Shown: positions 34,440 to 46,472, counted from the stretch's first letter. The stretch is DNA of 64,000 nucleotides from Nectonema munidae (GCA_030549495.1 JAUIRK010000087.1:372001-436000), one strand, 5' to 3'. The notes: generated from the letters alone by a model not told the origin. Made by a program: numbers and translations.

Positions 34440-36085
34440 TGTGGAATAAATAGCTTTCAATCCTTTTTCACTTCATAATTCACTTCATGAATATTCACCT
34501 CTCGCCTGGCTTATTTTATTTTCCTGTTTATACGTATCGTAAGCTCATTGGTATTCCCGTAAATATCATTCGTACCAGCGTAAACATTTTGGGTACCTCT
34601 AATAATAATCATTGATATTCCCCACAAAGATCTTTAGTACACATAAAGATCATTGTTACCCACAAATATCAAATATATGACAATTTAATAGATAAAATCT
34701 ATAGAGTTTGATAAGCTTATTCCAAATATGTAATCCATTTGAAATGAATCGAAGGACTTCTATATATTTTTTGCTGTCAAAATTGGAATTTCTGTCATTT
34801 TATTAAGTTTAAGGGCGAAAAACATTATTTTAAAATTTTCAAACTTAAAATATTTATACATTTTCATGATCAGCATAAAATTTCTTTTAAAAAGCAATAT
34901 TAAAATTTAAAATTGGATAAGTTTGAAATTTTTCAAAAATTTTGTAGGGGGCTTAAAGATTTTAAAAGTTTAGTAAGTATTATAGACCTTACAAATTTTT
35001 AAAAAAATTAAAAAAAATATTTTCAAATTTTTTTCCGTAGTATGTTTAAATATTAGGTTTATTTTATGAATATGTAAAAGTAAGAAAATATTCATTTTAC
35101 ACTCTTAAATATCGTGAAAAATAGGGAAATTGTGCACATTGTTCAAAGACTTTTATAAATTAATTTTAATATTTTTTCAAATAAGTTATAACTTGAAAAA
35201 TGTAGGCAAAATGTTCTTTAAGATGATGGACTTAGTTTGAAAATGAAAAATATTTTGAAAAAATGTTAACAATTTATTTCAAATTAATTTTTACTTAAAT
35301 TTCGGCATGCCTAATGTATGTAAAAAGAAAAAAAGAGTCTTAAAAATTAAAAAAGAAAAAGTAAATCTTTAAATATAAACCATATAGCATGATTTAGTAA
35401 AAAATTGATGCAAAAAAGTTTTTTATTTTTGTAAAAATTGGATATAAATATCAGTTTTAAGAAAAAATTTTTTGTGTACTCTCTACAGCTAACTCCTTGC
35501 ACGACAATTGAATTAGGAAAATGTAAATTTTTTGAACTAAATTGTAGAGGAAAGAAAGCTTTATATATATGTAAGAAAATTTTCTAACAAAAATTGTAAA
35601 CATTTTGTTAAAAAGAAATAAAACATCTATTTTAGATGAATTTTTAATGCCAAAAAGGTGAAATTAAAAATAAAAGAATAAAAAAAATTTTTTCAAAAAT
35701 TTAAAGTTTTATGTTAAAATTCAATCTATTATGCAAAAATTAGAAATATAAATATATTATTTTCTAAATATTAGCCAATCAAAAATGTCCAAATTTAAAT
35801 TTATGCAGACCGATCCTAAAAATTTCTAAAATAATTAATTAAAAAAATTTTTTTCAACATTTATTCATATTTTCATATGTTTAGAACATTATTATGTAAT
35901 TTATTTTAAAAAAAAATAATTTTTTTTATATTTTTAATCAAATTTAAAAAAATCGAAAAATTTGTCAAAGTTACCTTGAGGAAAAATTGACCCAAAAATT
36001 GGAAAAAAGTGACTTTTACTCAGAGAAAAAATTTCATTGAATTGAACAAAGAAAAAGTATTGAAAATTATTTCAAAGAATCTTTG
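34440..36085. other. AT-rich intergenic DNA with a small degenerate repeat
   Basis: At 34530-34670 a loose ~28-bp unit (GTACCCxTAAATATCATTGxTATTCC) recurs four or five times. The rest is extremely AT-rich with no other structure I can support. Confidence 0.45.
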
Positions 36086-36089
36086 TAGT

Positions 36090-37137
36090 ACAACAACATA
36101 TAATTAATGACATTTTCTGATTTAAAATTCGATCATTTTCTAGTAGTTTTTTGAGTTTAGAAAAAGATCTTTCTACTTCCAAAGTTAAAACTTGACAATT
36201 TTGTAATTTGGGATAAGTACTGCGAGAGATTTGAGAGTTTTCCATATTCATGATTTTATTGATTTCATTTTATTTGAATCGATTTTCAAGATAACTTTTA
36301 ACGCCCACATTCGTCTTAAATGAAATAATGTTGAAGAAGCAAGTATCTTCGCCTGAAAAAGTCTCTATGTTGACTTTTTACGCTAAATCAATGAATCGTG
36401 AATATCCTCTAATTATTATTGTTAGCAAGTTTTGACACAGATTTTCTTTTTTTTAACAATTTCTTGATATTTGGCAATAAAATTCCATCATCTTCATCAT
36501 TAATTTCTTCACTGCTGGAAGATTTTAATGAAAATATTTTGCTGCTTGCAACCAATTTGTCAATTTCGTTACAATTGTAACTGAAGTGTTGCCGATAGGT
36601 TTGAAAAGAGAACGTCTTTTCCTATTACTAATTTTGAATGATTTAATGCCGGTATCTACAATTTTGCAGGATAACTTAACTTTTAAGGTAAACTTGTGTA
36701 AAAGATCTGAAAAACATGCAATGATAAAAAAAGTTTGGGAATAAAGTTCCATAACTTCTGCAGCGGATATATCGTATGTAACCGCGTTTGTCAAAAAAAA
36801 TTTGTCTTAAAAAAAACTTATTCATGTTTAACCTCAGTCAGGCAAACTTTACAGTAAAGCCTTTTATTAGATGAAAAAAAGCCCAACTATTGTGGAAGTG
36901 TTGATATAAAGAAGAAATCGGGTATGTATCGCTTGTAACAATTTTAGGCACATTGAATCAAAAAGTGTTAAATATAAAAATTGACTTTATTGACCTAAAC
37001 TCGAAAAATTGACTTTGATTGACTTAAAAATTTGAAATTAGTTCAAAAATTTTTAAACTAAACAAGTAAAAATCTTCTTCAAAGAGTTTTTGCTAAACGG
37101 AAATAAGAGTTACTTTATTGACTTTTACTCGCCCTGC
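36090..37137 (-). pseudogene. hAT transposase fossil (minus)
   Basis: The best evidence is the C-terminal dimerisation-type segment at about 36110-36230: LTLEVERSFSKLKKLLEN and ILNQKMSLI, matching the hAT 'S.aERsFS.LK.iKt.LRs.m...L' block. Upstream run 36794-36525 may be its middle part. At 37116-37137 the sequence ACTTTTACTCGCCCTG is CAGGGCGAGTAAAAGT on the minus strand, a plausible hAT 5' end. The low end is not seen. Confidence 0.5.
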
Positions 37138-37391
37138 TTATAAGGTAGATATTATTAAATAATTTTTCAAAACATCTTTTCATCATGTAAAAAATTGAGG
37201 TTAAATTGGAAAAAGTGGAAAAAATGTTATATATATTGGAAAATTATTCAAATCAAAAAATATTTATTCTTTTTAAATATTTCGTATATGCATGATTTGA
37301 TAAAAATTATTATTAGAGACCAAGTTTATCTTTCAATTTTAAAAGTAAGGGGAGCCAAGGATATATTTAAAAAGAATATTTCTTGATTTGA

Positions 37392-37693
37392 ACATTTTTC
37401 GATTCTTTTGATTACATAATTTTAATATTATTTAAAATCGTGCAAATTGAAAACTATACGTAATAACTTTTGTAACATCGTATGAGGTATATCAAATCTT
37501 AAATCCTAGAAAATATGAACAGAAAGTTTCACATTTTTGGATTTTTAAAGAATATTTTTCGATTCTTTTATTACACAAATTTTTGATTATTTGACAAATA
37601 TATTATTTAAAATAACTGGTGTAACATCGTCTCCCCCCGAATGAGGTATATCAAATCTTACATCTAGCAAAATGTGAACAGAAAGTTGAACAT
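37392..37693. repeat. two tandem copies of a ~150-160-bp unit
   Basis: CATTTTTCGATTCTTTT...ATTATTTAAAAT...GTAACATCGT..ATGAGGTATATCAAATCTTA...GAACAGAAAGTT occurs at 37392-37535 and again at about 37552-37693, with small indels. A local duplication. Confidence 0.75.
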
Positions 37694-38286
37694 TGTCTCC
37701 CTAGTCATTTGTACATGGAATAGAAACCATCGTAGTATACAGGTTGGAGATGGTAATGAAATAATATTGAAACTAATGAGTGCAAAACGATAGGAAAGCC
37801 CAAATCACGACTATGAAGATAATCTTCCAAATTTCATACATTACATGGATACATCTTAATTTATTCTTAGCGCAAAAGCAGGTATGTTGTGATGTCAAAG
37901 AGATAAAAATAAAAAGGTACACACTAAACACACTTGAAATTCCAATTAATTCATGTTATCCCATTTGCAATTGTCCACCAACCAGAACGAATTACATTGC
38001 TATTATACATGTCTAAAATATTTTGATTACCTCCCTCTTGGTAAGCCACTTTTGCCACCCCTAAATTCTAAAAAAAATATTTTTCTTTGATTTATCGTTA
38101 AAAATTTCAAATATTTATTTATATTTTTCACAAATTTAATAAATCACAATCACCAATAAGATAAGCTTAACATAAAATGCCAATTTTCATTTTATTTTCA
38201 AATTAGCATACTTCATAATACGGTATGAGAACAAAAACAGAGCTAAAAGCAGGGCCTTGCCTAGTAATGATCTTTACGGGTTCCTT

Positions 38287-38945
38287 GAGTCCAGTGGCGG
38301 TTTTAAGGGGGGCCAGGGGGCTATTTTAGTTCTAACATTTGTAGATATCACTGTTTTACTTAAAAAAGTATTACATATACAAAGCGAGTTTGAAATTTGC
38401 CACGGACCACACAAAAAAGCTCAACTTCATCTAACCAAGGGGATACTTCAAAAAAGTTTTGATGCTTATTTAACTTCAAAATGAAATGCAAATAAAAACT
38501 TTACCTCTCTGAAATACATTGAGAAAATGACTGATAAAATGGTATTTTGATACACAATCAAAAAAGTTTGAATTAGGAGTGAAGATTTGCTATCTGTTAA
38601 AAGAAATACTGCTGAAAAATTAAATCGAAAGACAAACGAAAAGGAGCTGGCCAGTAAAAGAATCAAGCAGAGTTGTGAATTTTAATAATTTTAACAATGA
38701 TGAATGCGCGTTGATTTTACATATGAAGGGTAAAATGAAGTATAACTAAATTAGAGATATTATACAAATAAATAACCCCAACATCACCAAATACGTATTT
38801 ACTTTTACAACGATGTCCAGCTTCTATTCCAAAAGTTGAAAGATCTTTTTCAAAGTTGAGAGAACTACTGACAATATATAAGAACTTCCGTCCAGACAAT
38901 ATTTTTTATTATATGATTGATTTTGCATTTAAGAATAATTCTCTG
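38287..38945 (+). pseudogene. hAT transposase fossil (plus)
   Basis: The left end has CCAGTGGCGGTTTTAAGG, a common hAT terminal type (CAGTGGCGG). Toward the right, 38815-38940 reads ASIPKVERSFSKLRELLT and PDNIFYYMIDFAFKNN, the hAT C-terminal block. Between them coding resemblance is weak and the frame is broken repeatedly. The right inverted end is not found. Confidence 0.5.
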
Positions 38946-39094
38946 TTTTGAGTTCATTTTTATTTTTGAAAGTTAATTCAATTCATTTAACTAAACTTTA
39001 AAAATTTAGTTAAATATCTCCATCTCATATCCGTTTCTTTTACTCCTACTAATTTTACAACTCTGAAGAAGGAAATCCATTCTCCGAAACTGGT

Positions 39095-39645
39095 TGTTTC
39101 CAAGTTTGACTTTTTACGCCATCACTCACAATCTTTTGCACTCGTCCATTTTTCTTTGTGAACCGCACTTTTTTCATAATCCCTATCGTTTCTCAGTTTT
39201 CTTACATCTTGTACAATCCCCATTTTTGCTCACAACCACTCCAAATCTCAAAATCGTATTCGCAACCTTTCGTAATCATTCGCAATTCCCATTTTAGTCG
39301 CAATCCTTTGCAATACCTTTCTTTTGTTTGCAACACCTGTTTTATGATTCCTAGTATTTCTTCACTTTTTTTATTATTTTTCTTAATTTTTTCATCTTAT
39401 TCTTTCACAAATTTTGTTTTTTCAACGCAAATTTAGCATTAATTATATACTTCTTTTCAATCATGTGACTTTTGTGAAAAATTATGCTGAATGCCGATGG
39501 AAAATCGCATGCCTATTCTTAGAATAAGCTCTCAAAAGTAGAGAAAAGAGAATGGGGATTTCAAAAAAAGAATTGCGAAAGATTGCGAGTGATAGCGAAT
39601 AAAAATAAGGATTGCGAGTGATTGCGTAAAAAATTAACACCCGTT
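39095..39645. repeat. foldback of TTGCGAGTGA-type repeats
   Basis: The left part (39120-39330) has many variants of CACTCACAATC / TCGCAATCC / TTCGCAATTCCC; the right part (39560-39640) has GATTGCGAGTGATTGCG and AATTGCGAAAGATTGCGAG, the inverted form. A ~550-bp non-coding foldback built of a degenerate 9-12-bp unit. Confidence 0.5.
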
Positions 39646-39978
39646 TTTTCCTATTTCTCAATAAATTTTGATTTATTTTATTTTATTCCATTAGTGGGCA
39701 CCACCGTACAGCAATTTATTTTGAAATATACAATTTATAACTAAATTATTGAAAGTCAATTTTTTGGTTTTGTGTTTTCTTGTTTGCCTTGTAATCAATG
39801 AAAAAGCATAATATCATATGTAGTTGCAAAAAGAGAGAGAAAATTGACAGAGGAAAGTTAACACTGTGGAGATAAGCAAGTTGGAGAGAATGAGGCGGAA
39901 TACGCTCAAAGCGACGGACTGGCAGGGCAGAGACATTTCAAAGAATATAATGACATAATTTATGTCCGACTCAATTCA

Positions 39979-40059
39979 TCACGTGACATTTCCGGGCGTT
40001 TCAAAAGTCTTCATCAATCCCATCAGTCCACATGAAGATTCATCGTCTCCATTTTCATC
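39979..40059 (-). other. coding-like flank of Tigger C, part 2
   Basis: Minus-strand reading of 26 codons (DENGDDESSCGLMGLMKTFE and a few more, then stop) ending right at the Tigger C boundary. It pairs with the coding-like sequence at 43244-43405 on the other side. It may be the remainder of a short exon split by the insertion. Confidence 0.3.
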
Positions 40060-40138
40060 TAGAGTGAAAACTGTCTAAACCGAATACTTGTTAAACCGAA
40101 GTTTTGTATATATCGGAAGAAAATGTAAGTGCCAGTTT

Positions 40139-40881
40139 GGTAATGTTGCACTATCCGTGCATTGATGAAAAGCAATTTTAATTGGATAGAAGTTGTCCAA
40201 AGATATAATGCTTTCATATGTCAATCTTTTCTTGAATGCGATTATAGTTTGAGTATCGCACTATACGTGCATTGTAGCAAATACAGTCTATGCCTGCCTC
40301 CATAATACGAGTAATACACATCCTACCAAATAGAGCAACACAGTCTGTGTTTCTCTCTCTTCACTACTATACACATACACACACATACAAATTGAAGACC
40401 AGTATTATGGACAATACAGGCAAAGTGCAACATGGACGAGATATTTAAAAAGAGGAAGACAATATTAAATTTGTGCTGAAATTTTAATCAAGAGTTATTG
40501 AATTTTCAAGACGCAATAACATTTGTGACTTCACTGTTTCACTGTTGTTATAACTCAAGTGTGTATGATGAATCTAAAAAGATTTGTGTTGGTAACCCAT
40601 ATAGTATAAGAGAGCGTCCCTGTCTCATACAGCTCATCATCTCTTCATCACAGCATTATGCATAGACAGACACGTTACATCGCACTATATGTGTATCATG
40701 TAGATATACTCGTATTATGGAGGCAGGCATAGACTGTATTTGCTACAATGCACGTATAGTGCGATACTCAAACTATAATCGCATTCAAGAAAAGATTGAC
40801 ATATGAAAGCATTATATCATTGGACAACTTCTTTCCAATTAAAATTGCTTTTCATCAATGCACGGATAGTGCAACATTACC
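40139..40881. mobile_element. 743-bp foldback MITE nested in Tigger C
   Basis: The arms 40139-40311 and 40709-40881 are 173-base near-perfect reverse complements, starting GGTAATGTTGCACTATCC. GCCAGTTT flanks both sides exactly (40131-40138 and 40882-40889), an 8-bp target duplication. The ~400-bp loop is non-coding. The terminal ~50 bp closely match sequence ending at 20156 beside Merlin 2, suggesting mobilisation by a Merlin-type transposase; hAT also makes 8-bp duplications. Confidence 0.93.
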
Positions 40882-41156
40882 GCCAGTTTTATGTCTATAT
40901 TTTCCATATATGAACATTGAACATCCTTGTTAGACCGAATTCTCTCTATTAAAATTGTAAAAAAAACACAAGAATTTATTTTTTATAAACTGAAATTTGC
41001 AACGAAATGTGATAAAGTTTTTTTCATCACAAACTTGCCTCACTTATCAACACATGTGAATCGTGAAAAATAAGCATTCGAATGTGAACAGTATTTATTC
41101 TTCAGTTCGTTTCTAAAATTTTTTTGATCAATTGTTTCCCCTAGCAGAGAAGCTAA

Positions 41157-42628
41157 TTGCATCACGTTTTTATTTCATTTTTGCAAACAAAAGTTCGAAT
41201 CAAGGAATCACGAAACTCGCCTAAACCGACTCAAAAGAAAATTAGCCAAAAGTACGGCATTGGTATTAATAGAGTATCTGATATAATGAAAAAAGCAGAA
41301 TTTTATCTTAACAATTTTGAAAAAAACGCTGACGGAAAAAAGAAAAGACTTGAAAAACGTTGTAGATTCGACAAACTATGGGATTTGATTTGTTCAAGCG
41401 CGGAACAAAAATTTTCCTATATCTGGTTTAATTATACAAGCTAAAGCAGTAAGCTAAGCTTCGGTTGGATGGCTTTGTTCTGGGAAGTCTCGTTATTCCA
41501 TACAATCATACAGGAGAGAAAGCTACTGTAGATGAAAAAAGGGTAGAAGACTGGATTCAAAGAATTTCTGCTTTTCTTCAAGGATATGAGCTAAAAGATG
41601 TGTTCAACTGCGACGAAACGAGTCTTTTATCGTGCCTTGCCAAACAAAACTCTCGCAACAAAGTCAAGCAGTCATAATGGCACAAAGAAGTCCAAAGAAC
41701 GATTGCCAGTTTTACTCGGGTGCAGTGGTGCTACTGGTGAAAATTAACGCCAGTAGTTATAGGAAAGTCAAAAAAGCCAAGATGTATGAAAGGTGTAAAA
41801 AGCGATCATCTACCAGTCGCATATACTTATAACAAAAAATCTCGGATGACCTTTCAAATATTTACTGCTTGGCTGTTTGAGCTCAATAAAGAAATTAAAC
41901 GCCAGAAGAGAAAGATTTTGATGTTTTTGGACAATGCGACCTCTCACACACCTGCTACAACGGAACTTTTAACGTTTCCTTAAAATTTCTTCCAGCCAAC
42001 ACAATATCTCTTATTCAACCACTTGACGAAGGGGTAATTCGATCTTTTAAAGCTAAATATCGAAAGTTAATGTTAGTGCAAAAACACTGCAACCGACTTG
42101 TTAAAAGCTATTACAGTTCTAGAAGTGCTCTATTGGATTTCAACCGCATCGAGAGACACTAGGCAAACTACTATATCTCAATGTTTCAAACACTTGGGGT
42201 TCCCAGTAGTCGATTCATCAGAAGAAGGAATAAAAAATGTCGAAGAAGATCTTTCATTGAAACTTTGTTTGAATCATTTCGTAGAAGACTCCATCAATGA
42301 AGATGCTTACATAGAGATCGAAGCATCTCAACCTACAGAAGATAGGGATAATTGGAAAACTTCCATCGTTCAAAATTTCGCTCAAGTAAGCGACTCTGAA
42401 AGTGTGGAAAGTTGCAATGACTTACAAGTCACAGAATTTGAACAAATTTCTCCGAAATTAACTCGCAAAAAAGTGATGAATATTTTGAAAGAACTTGACG
42501 ACTTTGCTACTTCCAAAGAGCCACGCATGTTGTCGCATATCCATCAATTAATGAATATAAATAATTTATCCATAGCCAAAGACAAGTTAGCTCCAAGACA
42601 AACTCTTTTGGATGATTACTTGGGATGA
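41157..42628 (+). pseudogene. Tigger C transposase (CENP-B/DDE_1), broken
   Basis: A helix-turn-helix (PTQKKISQKYGIGINRVSDI), a second DNA-binding half (KRLEKRCRFDKLWDLI), then FNCDETSLL (first Asp), KSKERLPVLLGCSGATG-like sequence in another frame, KSRMTFQIFTAWLFELN, MFLDNATSHTPA (second Asp, DNATSH), ISLIQPLDEGVIRSFKAKY (third Asp) and an acidic C-terminus ending DKLAPRQTLLDDYLG. Frame changes occur near 41440, 41640, 41800, 41980 and 42100; the last 176 codons (42098-42625) are open. All three catalytic Asp codons survive. Confidence 0.88.
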
Positions 42629-43243
42629 AGATAATTTTTTTATTTATTATAATTTGTTTATTCTTTTTTCAATTAAAACAATCGTTTCATTTTAAATAAG
42701 GAATTTTTCTTTGATTTCCCAGTAAAGGTCTACCACAAATCTTCTAAATTTATCAAGTGTTTATAAACTTCGGTAGTACACCGTGTGATGCAATGAGCTT
42801 AACCAAATAGATAGATTTTCTGCTACCCATAGTGTTAAACTTTTTTAATGAAGATGTTTTCAAACTTTTTCTGCTTTTTACCTTATGTTTTGGATCAGAA
42901 GGTCTTTTTTTCCTTTTTATATATTCGATTTAGGTGTATCAGTTTAGTATGTTTCTAACCATTACAATTTCAAAAAAAGAAATTTCAGTTAAAATAAAGT
43001 TTTTTTTTCTTATTTTTTTGATTTTGAGTCACAAGTGGTATGATGAAAATGTGAGCAATACTAAGAAAGCATGAAAAAAGTTAATGGCAATTTTTTAATC
43101 CAATTTTTTCGTCTTTATAACATTGAGAATTATTAAGGTTTGATAAAATAATAGCCGTTTTATTAAAACACCATTATGATCAATTTTACAACAAAATCCT
43201 TTATATACCAAACGTTTTTGTTGTCCCCATATGGGAATTTGGT

Positions 43244-43405
43244 TTACACAGGTTTCACTGTATCTTCAGCATCAACTTCGCTAAGATCCAATTCGGCCAA
43301 GCCATCATTCCATCTTAACCGTGCGCCAGCCTTCTTCCTTTTCCCATTCACAGTCGACTTTTCATAAACATTAAATGTCATCATAAACTTTTTTGATATT
43401 AGCAT
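43244..43405 (-). other. coding-like flank of Tigger C, part 1
   Basis: An open minus-strand frame of 53 codons (MLISKKFMMTFNVYEKSTVN, then GKRKKAGARLRWNDGLAELD, then LSEVDAED) that stops inside the Tigger end at 43244. Base use and the charged composition look more like coding sequence than the flanking AT filler. The other side of the Tigger (39979-40059) continues acidic and coding-like on the same strand. I recognise no family. Confidence 0.35.
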
Positions 43406-43409
43406 AACG

Positions 43410-45690
43410 ACAACGCATTTTTATGTTAATGATTCGTGTTGAATTCGTTAATTTTTGGTCATAATCATTTTCACAGGCAGTGTTATAAAAGAGTATAAAT
43501 AGAATCAACACTCGATATAATATTTATTCATTACTTCTTTACTTCTGCAAAATTATCAACTTTCTCTTCATTCTAAATTTAATGTATACTCTTCTCCATC
43601 TTTATCCGAAAAAGCAATGGTGAAAACACTTCCCCAATCAACTCTAACTGGGTAAAATCGATAAAATAATATTTTTTGATAAAAAAAATTCTCTTTTATA
43701 TCATAAATTAAACTCCGCTTATAAAATTTTCTTAAAATATAAAAAATTAAAAAAAAATCAAATAGTATTCCAATATTTTGATCCAAATTTTTGGTTATTT
43801 TTATTTTCAAACTAAATTCATAAATCCATTCCAAGAAACTTTTTTTACATTGTAACGAAAAGTGGCGAAAATTTTTAAAGTAACGATAAAGAAAACGACA
43901 AAAAATTAATTTAACGATAAAGATAGTGAATAGCTTTTTTCTCCAATGTAACGATTGTTATGGAGTTATTTTTGATAAAGTAACGATTCCAAGTCAACCA
44001 TTTATGTCTTTAAATAGCCATTAAAATATATTGAGGGCTATTTAAAGGAAGGATTAATTAGGGTTCGTAAAAGCCCTAATTGGACAGGATTAACAAAATT
44101 TGACTAAAATTAGCCCGAATTGAACGAATTTGGTTTTAGAAGCCATTAGAATATAGATGTGAAAAATGAAGTTACTCAGAAAGGTTCACCTTAAATTAAA
44201 GCAATTAGATCAAATTATTTAGTCTTTTTTAATAATTATATAATTTAAATCATGCTTTCAAACTTTTCATAAAAATAATAATATAAATTAAAGTTAAAAA
44301 ACGGTTAGTCCTTAATTTTTTCTTAGAAGAGAAATAAATCAAGAAAGGTTTGGTGTGATTTGCACTATTTATAAGAAAACTTAAAAAATAAAACGAAATT
44401 TTAAACGCTTTTTGAAGTTTTTTGGAAATTTTGTTATATTTTTAAAAAGTGTTATGTTATTAATGAAAAATAAGCGAACTTTGTGTTGAAATTCCAATAA
44501 AGTCTGTTGAAAAAATAAAAATGTTTTAGCCTATTTTATCAGACAAACTTACTCTGAAATATGCTAAATCTGTTCAAATACAATTATTTTACAAATCCGT
44601 ATTAACAGGAGATAAAATTGAAAAATTAGTGTGAGGAAAAGGGCGAGCGAATCTCTCAAAACAAGGAATTCGTGATCAAAGAGCCCAAGTAAACAGGAAC
44701 TGTTTCGTTTCCTTTCTTTACGATCAGATAAAAGGCTTATGATGAAGGAGATAATGGCAAGTGTATATTTCTTTATCTATTAATTTTAACATGACATTTA
44801 CAAGTGAATGTTAATTTCACTAAAATCGGTATTTTGATCATTCATAATTCAAGCATTATATCCTGTATATATCCCATTATATATATATATATACATATAC
44901 TAATTAATTCACTTCAAGATTGAGAAGACAGTGCAAAACGAATAAAATAATCGATATAGGGAGAAACATTTTCTCATTTTATTGTAAACGCTTTTGCTTC
45001 TGTTTTTCGACAGGTAAAGCGTAGTTTTCTTTACACAAGTAGATATAGAAACAAAATATGTAAAAGGTTCTGTGCTTGAATCGATGAAATCATAACAACA
45101 TTTTGGTGATGATAAATTCAAAATTCTAGACGTGTAAGTATTTTGAGACTAATTCATTTTTTTGCAATAAAATTAAAATAATCATTCAAATTTGACAATA
45201 TAAAATCCAAAATCGAATATAAAGGTCATTATTTAGCAAACTTGAATTGATTTTAACTTTTTATATTTCATTTTTATATGTAAAAAATGATTTCATAATA
45301 AACTTTGCTTTACGAAACCCAAAATAAGAGTTTATTTTTCTTTTACAGATTATTATTTTATTCAAAAAGTTTAAAGATTTAGTCAAATAATATATAATAA
45401 TTTTTCACAATCGCCCACAATGTTTTTTTAGTTACAAAACTGGCCAGCAACTTCACAGTTCTTTGAAAGATTATTGAATGAATTTGTATGCAAAGATAGA
45501 AATTTTCCTCTAAAAGTAAGGTATTGTAATCATAAAATCAAAAATACATTGCTCTGACCATGACTTAATGACACTAGATTCTACAATAGTCGAAAGAGCA
45601 TACTTCTTCCAATGTAAATTGGTTTTCAGTCAAATGATTGAAACTTTTCCATTGTGTCTGAAACGAAATCGTTTCTTCTTCAGAATTTTT
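43410..45690. other. intergenic AT-rich DNA
   Basis: Nothing recognised. TAACGATAAAG-like strings recur at 43850-43990; (TA)n at about 44880-44896; a short hairpin AATTAGGG..CCCTAATT at about 44056-44082. Confidence 0.5.
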
Positions 45691-45698
45691 TGCACTAG

Positions 45699-45760
45699 AA
45701 TCCTATAATAGCTCCAATTCTCAACGTCGATACCCCTCAACAAATACGTCATACAAGAAA
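45699..45760 (+). repeat. 62-bp exact copy of SAP-RRM exon sequence
   Basis: Identical to 24406-24467. The flanks differ on both sides and there is no poly(A) tail or intron junction at the ends. The next ~100 bases (to 45840) read KKPCQKCDTAHFID, a CxxCxxxxH pattern like half a zinc knuckle. Confidence 0.95.
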
Positions 45761-46061
45761 GCCAAAGAATAAGAGAAGGAGGATTCTATGAAAAATAAGA
45801 AACCATGTCAAAAATGTGATACCGCACATTTCATTGATTAGAGATGAGCCTAACGATAAAAGTTTTTGTCTGACATCACATTTTGACAGTTAATTTAATA
45901 TTTTACAACTGTCATATACTGTCAAATTAATCCTATAAAACTTATATAGAGAACTAAAAATATAAAAAAAATGTTTACTTGAATTATAAACAAAAGAATA
46001 ATAAAACCAATCTTGGAAACCATCGTTTGAATGTTCACAGTAAACAGTGAAGCACAATTTT

Positions 46062-46300
46062 AATGGGTGAAGGCGTAAATGAATTCATAATTCCATTTAA
46101 TCGTATTAAAACTTTTGGAAGAAAAGAAACTTTGGCACTTCGATGGAGATTGACAATCAGCGGTAAAGGCATATGTTGCAGTTAGCAGTTTGAAAGATGG
46201 CCTGGTCTAGCAGTTGAAACTTGATATCTATAGCATTGATGACAAAAATAATTTGAATGAAGATACAGCGAAGTTATTTGAGTTCTGCGCCTAAAATTAT
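46062..46300 (+). other. short unassigned coding-like segment
   Basis: From the ATG at 46062: MGEGVNEFIIPFNRIKTFGR and then KETLALRWRLTISGKGICCS before a stop; another frame continues QLKLDIYSIDDKNNLNEDTA to about 46293. It may be a broken gene or element fragment. No family recognised. Confidence 0.25.
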
Positions 46301-46341
46301 TTCATTTATATTGTTATATACATTTTGACACTTTAACACCA

Positions 46342-46472
46342 CCCATTTACGACCAATGTTCCTATTTTGGAACATAAGTAATTTCATCTTCGTCTGCTTT
46401 TTTCAATGAATTTGAATATAAATCGTCTGAATTTTTTTTAGATATTGTCTGCTTTGCTTGGTCTTAAATGGG
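46342..46472. mobile_element. piggyBac-type MITE, copy 1
   Basis: 131 bp. Inverted ends CCCATTTACGACC / GGTCTTAAATGGG, TTAA directly on the right (46473-46476) and a TTAA five bases off on the left. Palindromic ATGTTCC-TATTTT-GGAACAT lies 14 bases inside (46356-46375). Shares ATAAGTAATTTCATCTTCGT and the following bases with copy 2 at 61169. Confidence 0.8.

Larger units (their letters stand above)
40062..43260 (+). mobile_element. pogo/Tigger DNA transposon C, both ends present
   Basis: A 3199-bp element. Left end GAGTGAAAACTGTCTAAACC, right end the reverse complement of CAGTGAAACCTGTGTAAACC: about 20 of 25 bases match. TA flanks both sides (40060-40061, 43261-43262), as for all pogo/Tigger elements. 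A 743-bp foldback with its 8-bp target duplication (40131-40889) sits inside the 5' part; without it the Tigger is about 2.45 kb, a normal length. It encodes a decayed transposase. Confidence 0.9.

Noticed and set aside
46062-46300. An extra 5' exon of the b561 gene
   Set aside because: The reading does not resemble a signal peptide or DOMON sequence and is interrupted; the gene already has a good start with signal peptide at 46790.
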